DNA of 17,739 bases from Thermodesulfovibrionales bacterium (lineage in GTDB: Bacteria; Nitrospirota; Thermodesulfovibrionia; Thermodesulfovibrionales; UBA1546): contig CAKKPR010000367.1 in assembly GCA_919901705.1 (NCBI GenBank), forward strand, positions 6,340-24,078, given 5' to 3'. The notes beneath the pieces were generated by a model. That model saw only the letters and a program-made list of their open reading frames with translations. It did no database searches and was not told the DNA's origin. A program made the translations under genes and the position numbers. Shown here piece after piece: positions 1-7,764 of this stretch. Positions within the stretch are counted from its first letter, which is position 1. Every line of letters starts with the position of its first letter.

Positions 1-31
1 AGGCCAGACCGGCCACGGTGGTGCTGTGTCA
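1..31 (-). promoter_or_regulatory. Bacterial SECIS element (selenocysteine insertion signal), truncated by the window edge
   Basis: Immediately after the in-frame TGA (31-29), the minus strand can fold GGCC (14-11), loop GGTCT (10-6), GGCC (5-2). The E. coli fdhF SECIS has the same GGUCU loop sequence at the same codon offset after UGA, inside its SelB-binding apical hairpin. A T at position 16 lies just upstream of the stem, where a bulged U is expected. The distal half of the lower stem lies outside the window, so the full fold cannot be checked here. Confidence 0.85.
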
Positions 32-430
32 GAGACGTGCGCAGTGGTCTATGTTGTTTGTGCCGATAACAGCCCTTGCGAACTTCATCAGCGCAAAATT
101 TTCTTCATTGGTGCATTTGGCTGAACTCAGTAATGCTATTGAATCAGGGCCGTATTTTTCTTTAATTTCCGAAAATCTTCCTGCCACAAGGCTTATGGCC
201 TCATCCCATGATGTTTTCCTGAAGGCGCCATTCTCTTTTACCATCGGGTATCTAAGCCTTTCGGGATGCTGTACAAATTCAAAACAATTCCAGCCTTTAA
301 CACAAAGAGAACCTTTGTTAACAGGGTGATGCTTCATAGGGGAGACTCCGACTATGCTGTTTTCTTCAACATGCAGATAAAGACCACAGCCGCAGCCGCA
401 GTAGGGGCAAATCGTGGCAACCTTTTCCAT
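1..430 (-). CDS. fdhA: Formate dehydrogenase alpha subunit, selenocysteine-containing (5' part; runs off the window)
   Basis: This is the N-terminal part of a molybdopterin oxidoreductase that oxidises formate to CO2. Cysteines 8, 11, 15 and 43 form the [4Fe-4S] ligand set (CPYCGCGC, then SLCVKG), and Lys45 follows the last one as is usual in this family. There is no twin-arginine signal, so the enzyme should be cytoplasmic. Codon 134, at 31-29, is TGA in the context DHCARL-TGA-HSTTVAGLA. In FDH alpha subunits this position is Cys or selenocysteine (Sec140 in E. coli FdhF), and the frame stays open to base 1. I therefore read it as selenocysteine and not as a stop. The ATG at 430 has only a weak upstream ribosome site. 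The gene begins 29 bases after emrB with no visible terminator between them. The rest of the protein, about 500 or more residues, lies outside the window. Confidence 0.93.
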
Positions 431-459
431 TGATTTACTTTAACATAAAATAACCTGAA

Positions 460-1989
460 TCAATGCATCTCTGCCCGCGCCTCACCCTTACTTTTTTTCA
501 TCAGAAAAACAAGCGGAAGGGTAAGAATCAGGAATATGCTCAGCAGATAAAAGACATCATTAAATGAGAGCATTGACGCCTGCCTCAGAAACTGTCCGTA
601 GATAGCGCTCAGCCCCCCATGCTGAGATGCAGCAGCAGACATACCCTTAGACTGCAACAGATGGGAAGCATTCGCTGTTGCAGTCTGATAACTTGAATCA
701 AATGGCGTCAGGTGTTCCACAAGCCGAACCTGATGGAATTGCGCGCGCCTTGCAATCATTGTGGTAACAAACGCAACACCAAAACTTCCGCCCAGGTTTC
801 GAAGAAGATTATAAATCCCTGAGGCATTACCCATATCCTCTTTTCTTACACTCGACATAGTCATCGTTGTAAGAGGGATAAATAAAAATCCCATGCCGAC
901 TCCGAGCACAATCCTCGGCCAGATAATAGTATTAAAATCAGCAAGCAGGTTGAACTGAGACATAAGATGTGTTGAATACGCAGAAACAATTAATCCGAAT
1001 GCAAGCAGTATCTTCGGATTCATCTTGGTTATAAGTTTTCCCGCTATCGGCATGGCAATAAGGGTTGCAATACCTCCAGGCCCGAGCACCATGCCCGCCA
1101 ATGTTGCGTTATAGCCCATCAAAGTCTGGAGATATATCGGCAGCAGAACAATGCTTCCAAAGAGATTAAAGAAAGCAAAAAACATTACAAGGTTACCTGT
1201 CGTAAATGACAGGTTTTTGAATGTCTTGAGATTAACTATCGGATGTTCTGCAAAAAACTCGATAATAATAAAAAGCACAAGAGATGATACAGAGATTAGG
1301 GCCATCCAGGTTATAAAACCGGATGAAAACCAGTCTTCTGTCTGTCCCTTATCAAGCACTATCTGAAGGCATCCAAGCCCTATTGCAAGAAACGCAAGCC
1401 CCCAGTAGTCTATTTTCATCTTCATCTTTTTCATATAAGGCGGGTCAACTATAAAAAATAATACCATCAGGATTGAAACAAAACCTATCGGAATGTTTAT
1501 GAAAAATATCCAGTGCCAGGACCAGTTGTCGGTAATCCAGCCTCCGAGCAGCGGGCCTACTATGGGGCCGAACATTATACCGACGCCGAATATGGCCATT
1601 GCCATGCCGTGCTGTTTCTGGGGAAATGTCTCAAGAAGGACGGACTGGGATATGGGTTGCAGCGCTCCTCCGCCCATGCCCTGAAGTATTCTGAAAAAAA
1701 CAAGACTCTGGAGATTCCATGAGAGGCCGCAGAGCAGGGAACTCACCGTAAACAATGAAATGGAAAATATGAGATACCTTTTTCTTCCAAACAGCCTGCT
1801 GAGCCATCCTGTCATCGGGATAATGATTGCATTGGAAACAAGATAAGAAGTTATGGTCCAGGTAGATTCATCAATGCCGGCAGAAAGGCTCCCCCTAATG
1901 TGGTCAAGCGATACATTGACAACAGACGTGTCAATGATCTCGATAAGAGTTGGGAGCATTACTGTTAAGGCAATTATCCATTTATTCAT
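460..1989 (-). CDS. emrB: EmrB/QacA-type MFS drug:proton antiporter (DHA2 family, 14 TM)
   Basis: This inner-membrane proton-driven exporter has 509 residues, the usual length for the 14-helix DHA2 family. Visible motifs are the helix-1 D1 motif (LPTLIEIIDTSVVNVSL, Asp20), the loop 2-3 motif A (GWLSRLFGRKR, residues 61-71), motif B (RILQGMGGGALQP) and the antiporter motif C (GVGIMFGPIVGPLLGGW). It follows an EmrA-like adaptor by 33 bases, the normal emrAB arrangement, so it should export hydrophobic compounds through EmrA and a TolC channel. The ATG at 1989 has only a weak ribosome site (TAAGAT), and translation may depend on coupling from emrA. It is the last efflux gene before fdhA. Substrate cannot be read from the sequence. 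Confidence 0.93.
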   Translation of the reverse strand: MNKWIIALTVMLPTLIEIIDTSVVNVSLDHIRGSLSAGIDESTWTITSYLVSNAIIIPMTGWLSRLFGRKRYLIFSISLFTVSSLLCGLSWNLQSLVFFRILQGMGGGALQPISQSVLLETFPQKQHGMAMAIFGVGIMFGPIVGPLLGGWITDNWSWHWIFFINIPIGFVSILMVLFFIVDPPYMKKMKMKIDYWGLAFLAIGLGCLQIVLDKGQTEDWFSSGFITWMALISVSSLVLFIIIEFFAEHPIVNLKTFKNLSFTTGNLVMFFAFFNLFGSIVLLPIYLQTLMGYNATLAGMVLGPGGIATLIAMPIAGKLITKMNPKILLAFGLIVSAYSTHLMSQFNLLADFNTIIWPRIVLGVGMGFLFIPLTTMTMSSVRKEDMGNASGIYNLLRNLGGSFGVAFVTTMIARRAQFHQVRLVEHLTPFDSSYQTATANASHLLQSKGMSAAASQHGGLSAIYGQFLRQASMLSFNDVFYLLSIFLILTLPLVFLMKKSKGEARAEMH

Positions 1990-2018
1990 AAATCTTACAT
2001 CAGGGTTTGAGGATTCAA

Positions 2019-2090
2019 GGGTTCAAGGGTTCAAGTTTTTATTCTTATCATTTTCACTTGAACCCTTGACCCCTTTAACCCTTGACCCCT
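2019..2090. repeat. Inverted repeat spanning the 3' end of emrA
   Basis: The arm GGGTTCAAGGGTTCAAG (2019-2035) pairs with CTTGAACCCTTGACCCC (2057-2073) at 16 of 17 positions around a 21-base loop. A further partial copy of the CCCTTGACCCC unit follows to 2090. The emrA stop codon (2025-2023) lies inside the left arm. The element is therefore partly coding, and its hairpin would form in the mRNA between emrA and emrB. Confidence 0.8.
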
Positions 2091-3201
2091 CATCCTTCAC
2101 CATTATCGTCGGCGCAACAGACATGCCAATTCTCAATACATGTTCAGGGTCTGTTCCCTTATCAAAGACAATCTTTACCGGAATCCTTTGCACCACCTTA
2201 ACAAAGTTTCCGGTTGCATTCTCCGACGGAAATAATGAGAATACGGCGCCTGTGCCAGCCATTATGCTTTCGATCTTCCCTCTAAAAACCTTGCCTGGAT
2301 ATGTATCAACCTTTATCTCAACCTTCTGTCCGGGACTTACTCTTTCGAGTTGTGTCTCCTTGTAATTTGCCGTGACCCATATATCATCCAATGGAACAAC
2401 AGCCATTAACGGCTGACCTGCCTGAACCTGGTTGCCTGATTCAACTGATTTTCTTGTGACATATCCGTCGGCCGATGCATAAACTTTTGTATAACTGAGA
2501 TTCAGTTCTGCCGCGCCTAAGGAAGCCTCTTTCTGTTTAATCAAGGATTTCTGGGGATTCAGCGCGGCGGCTGACTGTTTCATAACTGCCTTCTGAGTTT
2601 CAAGACCAGCCTCCGCCTGTTTCAGCGCTTCTTTCACTGCCTTCAGTTGTGCAACCGAAATATCATATGCAGTTTTTGTCTTTTCATAACTTTCTTTTGA
2701 AAGGATCTCTTCCTTGAAAAGCTTTTCAGCCCTTCTTAAATCTGTCTCCGCCTGTTTCATGTTTGCTTCCTGAAGCTCAAGATTTGCCTTTGCCGCACCA
2801 AAAGCTGCCTTAAATTCTTCAAGCTGTTTCCCCGCTGTATCAAGCTTGTAATTCAGTTCTGAAAGTTTTGTCTTTTCTACATCAAGGCCGGAAGATGCCT
2901 CTTTCACTCTTACGTCAAAATCCATCTGGTCTATATCAACAAGCACATCGCCTTTTCTTACGAACTGATTATCGTTTACATAAACATTCTTTATTGTCCC
3001 GTATACTTTCGAAGCAATAGTATGGATGCGGCCATCCACAAACGCATCATCAGTTGCAATGTGGGTTTTCTTATACTGTATGTAAAAAAAACCGGTGATG
3101 ATGCCTGCCAATGTAATACCCGCAAAAATAAAAGCAGCTATCATCTTTCTTTTGTGATTTGAAGTAGCCGTTGTTTTTATTTCTTCCATTTTATTCTCCA
3201 T
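2023..3201 (-). CDS. emrA: EmrA-like membrane fusion protein (HlyD family adaptor)
   Basis: This is the periplasmic adaptor for the MFS pump encoded next. It has a short cytoplasmic start, one membrane anchor at about residues 20-42, a first half-lipoyl segment (VYGTIKNVYVNDNQFVRKGDVL), a long Ala/Glu/Lys/Gln-rich coiled-coil hairpin at about 95-215, the returning lipoyl half (YTKVYASADGYVTRKSVESGNQV) and a beta-barrel region. At 392 residues it is close to E. coli EmrA (390). The last ~20 residues, a charged low-complexity tail ending NLNP, are encoded by an inverted repeat that also supplies the stop. The ATG at 3201 has a poor ribosome site. A second in-frame ATG at 3189 (Met5) has GGAG six bases upstream and may be the real start. 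The gene begins 13 bases after the macB permease. Confidence 0.92.
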   Translation of the reverse strand: MENKMEEIKTTATSNHKRKMIAAFIFAGITLAGIITGFFYIQYKKTHIATDDAFVDGRIHTIASKVYGTIKNVYVNDNQFVRKGDVLVDIDQMDFDVRVKEASSGLDVEKTKLSELNYKLDTAGKQLEEFKAAFGAAKANLELQEANMKQAETDLRRAEKLFKEEILSKESYEKTKTAYDISVAQLKAVKEALKQAEAGLETQKAVMKQSAAALNPQKSLIKQKEASLGAAELNLSYTKVYASADGYVTRKSVESGNQVQAGQPLMAVVPLDDIWVTANYKETQLERVSPGQKVEIKVDTYPGKVFRGKIESIMAGTGAVFSLFPSENATGNFVKVVQRIPVKIVFDKGTDPEHVLRIGMSVAPTIMVKDEGSRVKGVKGSSENDKNKNLNP

Positions 3202-3214
3202 GTGTCTTAATCAT

Positions 3215-4444
3215 CTATTCATACCTCAATGCATCTATCGGGTTAAGCAGGGATGCTTTGTAAGCCGGATAAAATCCGAAAAATATCCCGACCAGGCCTG
3301 AAAAACTGAAGGACATCAAGATTGAGAGCGGCGACACAATGGTCGGCCAGCCGGCAAGCATCGAAAGTATCTCCGAGCCTGTCACGCCTATGATAATCCC
3401 TGCAAGGCCTCCGATTAAAGATAATGTAAGCGCCTCGATTATGAATTGCAGCCTGATGTCCCATGTCTTTGCGCCTATTGCCATCCTTATACCTATCTCC
3501 CTGGTCCTTTCAGTAACGGAGACCAGCATTATGTTCATAATCCCGATTCCTCCGACAAGCAGCGAGACCGATGCAATGGCGCCGAGCAGCAGGGTCATGA
3601 CCTTTGTGGATTCTTCCCTGGCCTGCATCATCTGGGTAAGATTCCTGACCGTGAAATCGCTTTCCTGTTTTGGACCAATTCGATGTCTCTGCCTGAGTAA
3701 CTCGTTTATCTGTTTCTCCGCAGGAGCCAGATATTCAGCGCCTTTTGCCTTTACCATCATTGATCTAATCATGCCCGGAAAAGCTGTACCGAATACTTTC
3801 TTTTGCGCAGTTGTTACAGGGATATAAATCGTATCGTCCTGGTCCTGGCCTGTTGCTGACTGGCCTTTTTTCCCGAGAACGCCAAATACAGTGAAAGGAA
3901 CATTTTTAATCCTGATAATTTTGCCGACAGGGTCTGTATCGCCAAAAAGATTATCCACAACAACCTGTCCCAGCAGACACACCTTTGTTGCGCTCTTTAC
4001 ATCCTGCTCTGTAAAAGGCTTGCCCGATGACAGGGTCCAGTCCCTCACAATCAGCATTCCCGGTGTTGTTCCAACAACTCCGGTAGACCAGTTCTGGTGG
4101 CTGTAAACAACCTGCGCAACTCCGGTCAGATTAGGGCCGACCTCCTCTACTGCGGGGCATTCCCTTTTTATCGCCTCTGCATCAGCAAGTGTAAGTGTGG
4201 ACTGCGTGCCTGCGCCCATTCTTACTCCTCCTGATGTTGTAGCTCCCGGGACTACTATAAGCAGATTGCTTCCCATGCTCGACATCTGCTCCTCTATCTG
4301 CCTGCTTGCCCCTGTGCCCACTGCAAGCATAGCGATAACAGCGCTGACGCCGATAATAATGCCGAGCATCGTCAATGCCGAGCGCATCTTGTTCACTCTT
4401 AAGGCCCTCAGTGATATTTTTATTGTTGATGGGATGTTTATCAT
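3215..4444 (-). CDS. macB: MacB-type ABC transporter permease (FtsX/MacB_PCD family)
   Basis: This is the inner-membrane half of a MacB-like tripartite exporter. The 409 residues show the expected layout: a cytoplasmic amphipathic start with TM1 at about 21-43 (RSALTMLGIIIGVSAVIAML), a large periplasmic domain to about residue 285, and three closing helices. The conserved cytoplasmic loop VTERTREIGIRMAIGAK, typical of FtsX permeases, lies between TM2 and TM3. In E. coli the ATPase and permease are fused in a single 648-residue MacB; here they are two genes, a common variant. A good ribosome site (AAAGGAA) precedes the ATG at 4444. The 104-base gap to the ATPase gene upstream holds an inverted repeat and is the longest gap inside the efflux operon. 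The substrate is unknown; family members export macrolides, peptides or lipid-like molecules. Confidence 0.93.
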   Translation of the reverse strand: MINIPSTIKISLRALRVNKMRSALTMLGIIIGVSAVIAMLAVGTGASRQIEEQMSSMGSNLLIVVPGATTSGGVRMGAGTQSTLTLADAEAIKRECPAVEEVGPNLTGVAQVVYSHQNWSTGVVGTTPGMLIVRDWTLSSGKPFTEQDVKSATKVCLLGQVVVDNLFGDTDPVGKIIRIKNVPFTVFGVLGKKGQSATGQDQDDTIYIPVTTAQKKVFGTAFPGMIRSMMVKAKGAEYLAPAEKQINELLRQRHRIGPKQESDFTVRNLTQMMQAREESTKVMTLLLGAIASVSLLVGGIGIMNIMLVSVTERTREIGIRMAIGAKTWDIRLQFIIEALTLSLIGGLAGIIIGVTGSEILSMLAGWPTIVSPLSILMSFSFSGLVGIFFGFYPAYKASLLNPIDALRYE

Positions 4445-4459
4445 GATTTCCTTTCAAGT

Positions 4460-4534
4460 GTCATTGCGAGGAGGTCTTAAGACCGACGAAGCAATCTCAC
4501 AACCCTTAGATTGCTTCGCTTCGCTCGCAATGAC
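4460..4534. repeat. REP-like nested inverted repeat between the macB permease and ATPase genes
   Basis: The outer arms GTCATTGCGAG (4460-4470) and CTCGCAATGAC (4524-4534) are perfect complements. The inner arms GAAGCAATCT (4488-4497) and AGATTGCTTC (4508-4517) are also perfect. A 12-base palindrome GGTCTTAAGACC (4473-4484) sits between the left arms. It is a dispersed-repeat type known from many bacterial genomes and is non-coding here. It would form a strong stem in the polycistronic mRNA. Confidence 0.88.
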
Positions 4535-4548
4535 AAGACTTAAGCTAT

Positions 4549-5241
4549 TCATACATTTTTCCCCATCTCATCACTGGTAATACATCCGTCGAGGAACCTT
4601 ATTATCCTCTTGCTGTATGCTGCTATGTCATGCTCATGGGTCACGAGTATTATCGTAATGTTTGCTTCTGTGTTCAGCTTTACAAAAAGCTCCATTATCT
4701 CTGCGCTTGTCTTGGTATCGAGGTTTCCGGTAGGCTCGTCCGCAAGGATTATAGGAGCATTATTCACCAATGCCCTTGCAATAGCGACCCTCTGCTGCTG
4801 GCCTCCTGAAAGCTGGTTGGGATGATGCCCCCCTCTTCCTTCAAGTCCAACATTTTTTAACGCCCCGGCAGCCTTTTCACTTCTTTCTTTGGCCGGGATA
4901 CCGTCATAGAGCATAGGGAGTTCTACATTTTCAAGCGCTGAGGTCCGCGACAAAAGATTAAATCCCTGAAAGACAAAACCAATTTTTTTATTCCTTATGC
5001 CTGCGAGTTCGTCCCTGTCAAGTTTGCCGATGTCTATACCTTCCAGCATATACTGTCCGGTTGTTGGTTTATCCAGACATCCGAGAATATTCATAAATGT
5101 TGATTTCCCTGAGCCGGAAGGGCCCATTATTGCTACAAACTCTCCGCTTTCTATTTTTGTGGACACTGTGCAGAGTGCCTTTAAATCAATATCACCCAGC
5201 CTGTAAACCTTGCTTATGCCGTTTACCTCGATAAGAGACAT
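4549..5241 (-). CDS. macB: MacB/LolD-type ABC transporter ATP-binding protein
   Basis: This ATPase powers the MacB-type permease encoded downstream. All ABC motifs are intact: Walker A GPSGSGKST at residues 40-48, Q-loop Gln92, signature LSGGQQQR at 144-151, Walker B IILADEP with catalytic Glu169, the D-loop region after it (TGNLD), and switch His202 (VTHEHD). The 230-residue length matches stand-alone LolD/MacB-N domains, and the VFQGFNLL segment after the Q-loop is typical of that subfamily. It starts four bases after the MacA-like adaptor gene, so translation is probably coupled. No strong ribosome site is seen; GAGG lies about 13 bases upstream. Together with the adjacent adaptor and permease it forms a MacA-MacB system with the pump split in two. 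Confidence 0.95.
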   Translation of the reverse strand: MSLIEVNGISKVYRLGDIDLKALCTVSTKIESGEFVAIMGPSGSGKSTFMNILGCLDKPTTGQYMLEGIDIGKLDRDELAGIRNKKIGFVFQGFNLLSRTSALENVELPMLYDGIPAKERSEKAAGALKNVGLEGRGGHHPNQLSGGQQQRVAIARALVNNAPIILADEPTGNLDTKTSAEIMELFVKLNTEANITIILVTHEHDIAAYSKRIIRFLDGCITSDEMGKNV

Positions 5242-5245
5242 ATTT

Positions 5246-6448
5246 TTAGAAAAACCTCGGGCTGCGGTTGTTCGAGGTCTGCCCCTTTGACTTAATAAGA
5301 GATTCGACTATAACTTCCTGCCCTTCTCGTAGAGTCGAGTCTCCGACCTTTATATCGCCTGAAACAAACTCAGTATGGTTTCCATCGCTTATGCCTGTAA
5401 CAACCTTTATGCGTTTTGGTTTATTATTTTCCAATATCCAGACACCGGCTCCTTTTTTCTCATATCCTCCCATGCCTTTAGCAGGAGTACCAGTGCCTTT
5501 TTCCGAAGGTTTGAACCGAAGCGCTGCATTAGGTATCTTGAGAACATCTTTTTTAATTGATACGATTACGGATACATTTGCAGTCATTCCTGGCTTGAGC
5601 TTAAGCTCAGGATTATCCATTTTAATTACCACGTCATAAGTAACGACATTCTGTATGGTTATCGGAGCATTTCTGACCTGCCACACCCTGCCCTTGAAGG
5701 TGATATCAGGATAGGCGTCAACAGTAAATTCAACATCCTGCCCGACTTTCATACTGCCTATATCAGCCTCGCCCACATTCGTATTTATCTGCATCTTTGT
5801 AAGGTCCTGGGCTATTGTAAAGAGCGTAGGTGTCTGGAAACTCGCTGCTACTGTCTGCCCGACATCAACATTTCTTGATATTACTACCCCGTCAACAGGC
5901 GACAGTATTCTTGTATATCCAAGATTAGCCTGTGAATTTTTCAATGCGGCCCCTGTCTGGGCAATCTGCGCCTTTGAAGCGCTCACCTGTGCCTTTGCAG
6001 TCTCATTATTTGTCTCTGCAGTATCAACGTCGCTCCTTGCGATAAGATCCTTTGAAAAAAGCTGTTTATTCCTTTCAAATGTCCTTTTCGCATCTGTTAG
6101 AGAAGCCTCTGCTTTTTCGAGATTGGCTTTGGCCGAAAAAAGATTGGCCCTTGCCTGTTCCACCTGGGTCTCGAATATTGAAGGGTCTATCAGCGCTATC
6201 AACTGCCCTTTTTTTACAGGCGAATTGAAATCAACGTAGATGTTTTTTATTGTTCCTGAAACCTGCGTGCCCACCAATACCGTTGTCACTGCATTCACAG
6301 CGCCTGTTGCCGTAACATTTGTCTCTATAACTCCCTTCGTTATTTTTTCAGTCCTGTACTTCAGCCCGTTATCTTTATTCCTGAAAAAAAAGAATACTGC
6401 AACCCCGAGTATAATTACGATAACAATGACTGCAATTATTTTTTTCAT
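5246..6448 (-). CDS. macA: MacA-like periplasmic adaptor (HlyD/RND-MFP family)
   Basis: This adaptor should link the MacB-type ABC pump to an outer-membrane channel. A single N-terminal anchor (about residues 4-22, very hydrophobic and without a lipobox) is followed by a half-lipoyl segment (GTQVSGTIKNIYVDFNSPVK), an Ala/Lys/Glu-rich coiled-coil hairpin at about 92-175, the second half-lipoyl segment (RILSPVDGVVISRNVDVGQ), and beta-barrel and membrane-proximal domains. A loop rich in Gly, Lys and Thr near residues 325-345 precedes the last domain. At 400 residues it is slightly longer than E. coli MacA (371). Its ATG overlaps the stop of the upstream TolC gene (ATGA, 6448-6445), so the two are translationally coupled, and it is followed directly by the ATPase gene. 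Confidence 0.93.
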   Translation of the reverse strand: MKKIIAVIVIVIILGVAVFFFFRNKDNGLKYRTEKITKGVIETNVTATGAVNAVTTVLVGTQVSGTIKNIYVDFNSPVKKGQLIALIDPSIFETQVEQARANLFSAKANLEKAEASLTDAKRTFERNKQLFSKDLIARSDVDTAETNNETAKAQVSASKAQIAQTGAALKNSQANLGYTRILSPVDGVVISRNVDVGQTVAASFQTPTLFTIAQDLTKMQINTNVGEADIGSMKVGQDVEFTVDAYPDITFKGRVWQVRNAPITIQNVVTYDVVIKMDNPELKLKPGMTANVSVIVSIKKDVLKIPNAALRFKPSEKGTGTPAKGMGGYEKKGAGVWILENNKPKRIKVVTGISDGNHTEFVSGDIKVGDSTLREGQEVIVESLIKSKGQTSNNRSPRFF

Positions 6449-7764
6449 TTTGTCCCCATTGCTTTCTCAAGGTTCGCAAGAGCAACCTTGTAGTCATAAA
6501 GTGCCTGTATATGCGATAACTTTGCATTAATTAATCCCACCTGTGCATCGGTAACTTCGATTGGATGCCCTACTCCTGCAGCATATCTGCCATTGGCAAG
6601 TTCGAGGTTTTCCTCGGCCTGTTTTACTGCAAACTCTGCCACCGGAATCCTTTCCTCTGCCTCTTCGAGATTTAAATAAATCTGCTGGACTTCAAGAAAA
6701 ATATTCTGTTTCAACAGCTCTTCATTTGCCTTAAGGACATCAAGGTTTGCCTTTGCCTCCTCTACCTGATATTTTGTAAGAAAACCGCTGAATATGGGAA
6801 ATGATAACGTCACTCCTGCGTTCCAGCCCTCGCCGAGTGGAAATTTCTCTCCTGACCTGTTATAGGCTGCATTACCTGTCAAGACAGGATAATATCCTGT
6901 TTCTGCAAGTTTGATAGATTTCTCCGCTGCCTGCCTTTTAAAAACCAGAGATGTCAGGTCCTGCCTGTTTTTATAAGCCCTTTCGATTGCTTCAGTAAAA
7001 ACAATCCCGGATTTCAGGAATGAAAGATTATCTTCGATTGTATATTCAGGCGCATCAGGCACCCCAATTGCATTATTGAGTGTTACGACTGCCACCCTGA
7101 GGCTATTCTCCGCCTTGATAAGGTTCAGCCTGGAATTGCTCAAATCGACCCCGGCCTTGGTCACATCAAATTTAGGTTTTGTGCCAACTTCATAAAATCC
7201 CTTTGCCTGCTCAAGATGGCTCTGAAACTGTTTAACTGTCTCGTCTGCGACATCCCTGTTTTTCTTGGCCGCCAATACCCCATAGTATGACTGCTTTACA
7301 TTAAGGATTATCTGCGCCGTTACGTTTGCTAAATCCGATTTTGATGAATCCAGATTCAGGTTCTGGATGTCCACCTGTGTTGAAGTCCTGCCAAAATCAT
7401 ATATATTCTGTTTAAGAGTTGCGCTGCCGGTATATTGGTCAGAGGAATTGTGGTCTGTCCTCGATACAGGGGATGTCCTGCTGTAGCCTGATGTCAAATC
7501 TACCTGCGGATAATAATTTGCTTTTGCCTGTCCAACCCTGCTCTGATTTACATTTACTGTACTTTTTGCCGCGACAATGTTAGGTTGTTTTTTTAAGGCA
7601 ATTTCTACACACGTATCCATATTAAGCAATTCGCCCTTTTTTATAACCTCTTCTGCCTCTACTCCTGCGGCTGTAATCAACCAGAAAAATGCAATCGAAA
7701 AAAAGAAGCTATTATAAAAAAATTTATATCGCATAGATTTGAGACTGCTTGTTCTATACACCAT
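6445..7764 (-). CDS. TolC-family outer-membrane efflux channel 2
   Basis: This 439-residue outer-membrane factor probably forms a trimeric TolC-like exit duct. It has a Sec signal peptide, with a basic start and hydrophobic stretch at about residues 15-33 and likely cleavage near Ala37. Two OEP repeats follow, beginning LLNMDTCVEIALKKQPNIVA and, in the second half, FTEAIERAYKNRQDLTSL. Long Asn/Ala/Lys-rich helical segments match the alpha-barrel. The ATG at 7764 overlaps the end of the RND gene by 11 bases and has AAGGGA at good spacing, so I prefer it to Met11. It lies between the RND pump and the MacA adaptor and could serve either; its ATGA overlap with macA favours the ABC system. It differs clearly from channel 1 in length and sequence. 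Confidence 0.93.
   Translation of the reverse strand: MVYRTSSLKSMRYKFFYNSFFFSIAFFWLITAAGVEAEEVIKKGELLNMDTCVEIALKKQPNIVAAKSTVNVNQSRVGQAKANYYPQVDLTSGYSRTSPVSRTDHNSSDQYTGSATLKQNIYDFGRTSTQVDIQNLNLDSSKSDLANVTAQIILNVKQSYYGVLAAKKNRDVADETVKQFQSHLEQAKGFYEVGTKPKFDVTKAGVDLSNSRLNLIKAENSLRVAVVTLNNAIGVPDAPEYTIEDNLSFLKSGIVFTEAIERAYKNRQDLTSLVFKRQAAEKSIKLAETGYYPVLTGNAAYNRSGEKFPLGEGWNAGVTLSFPIFSGFLTKYQVEEAKANLDVLKANEELLKQNIFLEVQQIYLNLEEAEERIPVAEFAVKQAEENLELANGRYAAGVGHPIEVTDAQVGLINAKLSHIQALYDYKVALANLEKAMGTK

Noticed and set aside
18..329. A 103-codon plus-strand open frame.
   Set aside because: It lies entirely opposite fdhA, which has clear iron-sulfur and active-site motifs; the plus-strand protein has no recognisable features.
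29..430. A 133-residue truncated or pseudogenised formate dehydrogenase ending at TGA.
   Set aside because: The TGA is at the known selenocysteine position, the frame stays open with family residues (HSTTVAGLA), and a SECIS-like hairpin follows.
1853..2365. A 170-codon plus-strand open frame.
   Set aside because: It is antisense to emrB and emrA and partly made of the TTCAAGGG repeat; no ribosome site or family resemblance.
3339..3827. A 162-codon plus-strand open frame.
   Set aside because: It is antisense to the macB permease and has no family features.
4182..4580. Open frames on both strands around the macB permease start.
   Set aside because: They are out of frame with or antisense to well-supported genes, and the 3' part of the plus-strand frame is encoded by the REP-like repeat.
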